This document shows positions 15,370 to 16,661 of a stretch of 16,661 bases of DNA, one piece after another; positions within the stretch are counted from its first letter, which is position 1, and each line of letters opens with the position of its first letter. Source of the stretch: Lachnoclostridium sp. UBA7122 (lineage in GTDB: Bacteria > Bacillota > Clostridia > Lachnospirales > Lachnospiraceae); the NCBI GenBank assembly GCA_002493085.1, contig DKXQ01000146.1, positions 1 through 16,661 of the forward strand. Reading direction: 5' to 3'. The notes beneath the pieces were generated by a model. That model made no database searches. It saw only the letters and a list, made by a program, of their open reading frames with translations, and was not told the DNA's origin. The position numbers and the translations under genes are program-made.

Positions 15370-16458
15370 TTACTTAACTACACCTTTTTCCAGATACTCA
15401 GCAAGGTTCATCCTGATATGTTCCCCAGCTCTCTCAACCGCAACTTTCTCCATATCATGCCTGACCATAATACTTACAAGTTCTTCAAAACTGGTCTTAG
15501 CAGGATTCCAGCCAAGTTCTGCTTTCGCCTTAGAAGGGTCTCCCCAAAGGTTGACAACATCTGTTGGACGGTAAAAATCAGGAGATACTTCAACAATTAC
15601 TTTTCCATTTTCCTTATTAATGCCCTTCTCCTCCATGCCACTGCCCTGCCATTCAATTTCAATGCCAGCATAGTGAAATGCAAGTGTAGCAAATTCTCTT
15701 ACAGAATGTTGTACACCTGTTGCAATAACAAAGTCTTCTGGCTTATCATTTTGTAAAATAAGCCACATACACTCCACAAAGTCTTTGGCATAACCCCAGT
15801 CACGTAAAGAAGATAAATTGCCAAGATAGAGCTTGTCCTGTTTTCCTTGTGCAATTCTTGCAGCAGCAAGGGTAATCTTTCTAGTAACAAAAGTTTCCCC
15901 ACGCCTTTCACTCTCATGATTAAAAAGAATACCTGAACAGCAGAACATATTGTAGGCTTCACGGTACTCCTTTACAATCCAGTAACCATACTGTTTAGCA
16001 ACCGCATAAGGACTGTAAGGATGGAACGGGGTAGTCTCATTCTGTGGCACTTCCTCAACCTTGCCATAAAGTTCAGAAGTTGATGCCTGGTAAATGCGGC
16101 ATGTTTTCTCTAACCCACAGGCTCTCACAGCCTCTAATATACGAAGCACACCAGTTGCAACAACATCAGCAGTATACTCAGGAACATCAAAAGAAACCTG
16201 TACATGGGACTGCGCAGCAAGATTATAAATTTCATCTGGTTTAATTCCACTGATTAATTTAACAAGACTGATAGAATCACCCAAATCGCCAAACTTCAGA
16301 TGAAAGCCAGAAATTCCTTCAAGATGTGCAATACGTTCCCTGAAATCCACACTGGAACGCCGGATCATCCCATACACTTCATAGCCCTTTTCCAGCAAAA
16401 ATTCTGCAAGATAAGAACCATCCTGGCCAGTAATGCCAGTAATCAATGCACGTTTCAT
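15370..16458 (-). CDS. gmd: GDP-mannose 4,6-dehydratase
   Basis: The 362-residue SDR-family enzyme converts GDP-mannose to GDP-4-keto-6-deoxy-mannose, the first committed step to GDP-L-fucose (and to GDP-rhamnose or perosamine in other bacteria). Visible features are the NADP-binding TGITGQDGSY (7-16), RRSS (33-36) for the NADP phosphate, the catalytic STSELYG region (Thr127, Glu129) and Tyr151-xxx-Lys155 in SPYAVAK, and NHESERRGETFVTRK for GDP binding. Length and residues are normal. A strong GGAGG (about 16468-16472) precedes ATG 16456-16458. It is the first gene of a five-gene operon. The direct presence of fcl next to it identifies the end product as GDP-L-fucose. Confidence 0.95.
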   Translation of the reverse strand: MKRALITGITGQDGSYLAEFLLEKGYEVYGMIRRSSVDFRERIAHLEGISGFHLKFGDLGDSISLVKLISGIKPDEIYNLAAQSHVQVSFDVPEYTADVVATGVLRILEAVRACGLEKTCRIYQASTSELYGKVEEVPQNETTPFHPYSPYAVAKQYGYWIVKEYREAYNMFCCSGILFNHESERRGETFVTRKITLAAARIAQGKQDKLYLGNLSSLRDWGYAKDFVECMWLILQNDKPEDFVIATGVQHSVREFATLAFHYAGIEIEWQGSGMEEKGINKENGKVIVEVSPDFYRPTDVVNLWGDPSKAKAELGWNPAKTSFEELVSIMVRHDMEKVAVERAGEHIRMNLAEYLEKGVVK

Positions 16459-16525
16459 TTATTCTATCCTCCAAATATTTTATCATCAGACTTTTTTATC
16501 CATATCAATTATGGACTGTATAAAA

Positions 16526-16554
16526 ATTATAATTATTTTTTGTACTTTAATTAA
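16526..16554 (-). promoter_or_regulatory. Candidate promoter of the GDP-fucose operon
   Basis: On the minus strand TATAAT (16526-16531) matches the -10 consensus perfectly. A 17-bp spacer leads to TTAATT (16549-16554), a weak -35 (3 of 6). The weak -35 directly next to the repeated motif at 16555-16592 suggests activator dependence. The predicted leader is about 60 nt. Confidence 0.5.
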
Positions 16555-16592
16555 TGCACTAGATTGACTTTAACTTGCACAATATTGACTTT
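16555..16592 (-). repeat. Tandem 17-nt motif upstream of gmd (candidate regulator sites)
   Basis: Minus-strand AAAGTCAATCTAGTGCA (16555-16571) and AAAGTCAATATTGTGCA (16576-16592) agree at 15 of 17 positions and are offset by exactly 21 bp. The proximal copy touches the -35. This looks like a same-face activator or repressor array. Confidence 0.6.
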
Positions 16593-16630
16593 TTCCACAG
16601 ACATTTTTCCATGCCAGAGTCTTAAACAAT

Positions 16631-16650
16631 TGCACAATAATCTAAACTTT
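16631..16650 (-). repeat. Third, diverged copy of the gmd-upstream motif
   Basis: AAAGTTTAGATTATTGTGCA on the minus strand shares TATTGTGCAA (extending one base to 16630) and the leading AAAGT with the tandem copies, but has three extra bases in the middle. It lies 55 bp upstream of the distal tandem copy, close to the window end, so more copies could exist outside. Confidence 0.4.
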
Positions 16651-16661
16651 CGTATACCCAG

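Noticed and set aside
15013..15756. 247-codon plus-strand frame spanning fcl and gmd
   Set aside because: Lies opposite two well-supported enzymes and crosses their junction; its composition is not protein-like.

Overview
The window looks like low-GC Firmicutes DNA, probably from a gut Lachnospiraceae-type Clostridium. The base composition is AT-rich, ribosome binding sites are strong GGAGG-type, genes are tightly packed, and the protein families present (AAA-ATPase-like/PD-(D/E)XK proteins, cytoplasmic GH3 and GH2 enzymes, AEC transporter) fit that group. Genus is not determinable from what is visible. Every gene I accept lies on the minus strand, so transcription runs from high to low coordinates.

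Region 1 (16661 to about 11540): a five-gene operon making GDP-sugars. The order is gmd (GDP-mannose 4,6-dehydratase), fcl (GDP-L-fucose synthase), manC (mannose-1-phosphate guanylyltransferase with a C-terminal cupin), manA (class I phosphomannose isomerase) and a small SdpI-like membrane protein. Together the first four convert fructose-6-phosphate via mannose-6-P, mannose-1-P and GDP-mannose to GDP-L-fucose (phosphomannomutase is not here), presumably for capsule or cell-surface glycan. A 17-nt motif, repeated in tandem 21 bp apart, abuts a weak -35 upstream of gmd, and a strong rho-independent terminator closes the operon.

Region 2 (11500 to about 2800): a second operon starting from an extended -10 promoter. 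It encodes a GH3 beta-glucosidase-type enzyme, a GH2 beta-galactosidase-type enzyme, a DUF5060/DUF4038 apiosidase-like hydrolase, a small membrane protein built from two DUF2798-like halves, an AEC-family transporter and an SGNH/GDSL esterase. None of the hydrolases has a signal peptide, so the set looks like an intracellular pathway for small glycosides or oligosaccharides. Gene gaps are 34 to 82 nt with no convincing internal terminator.

Region 3 (2760 to 1): an accessory, partly decayed zone. It holds an AAA-ATPase-like/PD-(D/E)XK protein with its own promoter, a small gene with an excellent ribosome binding site that seems to carry a one-base frameshift near its 3' end, a perfect 17-bp terminator hairpin, and, running off the window edge, a 5'-truncated IscB-like RRXRR/HNH nuclease gene interrupted by an amber codon where relatives as I recall them have Trp.

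No stretch longer than 300 bases lacks a gene. I saw no tRNA, rRNA or CRISPR array.
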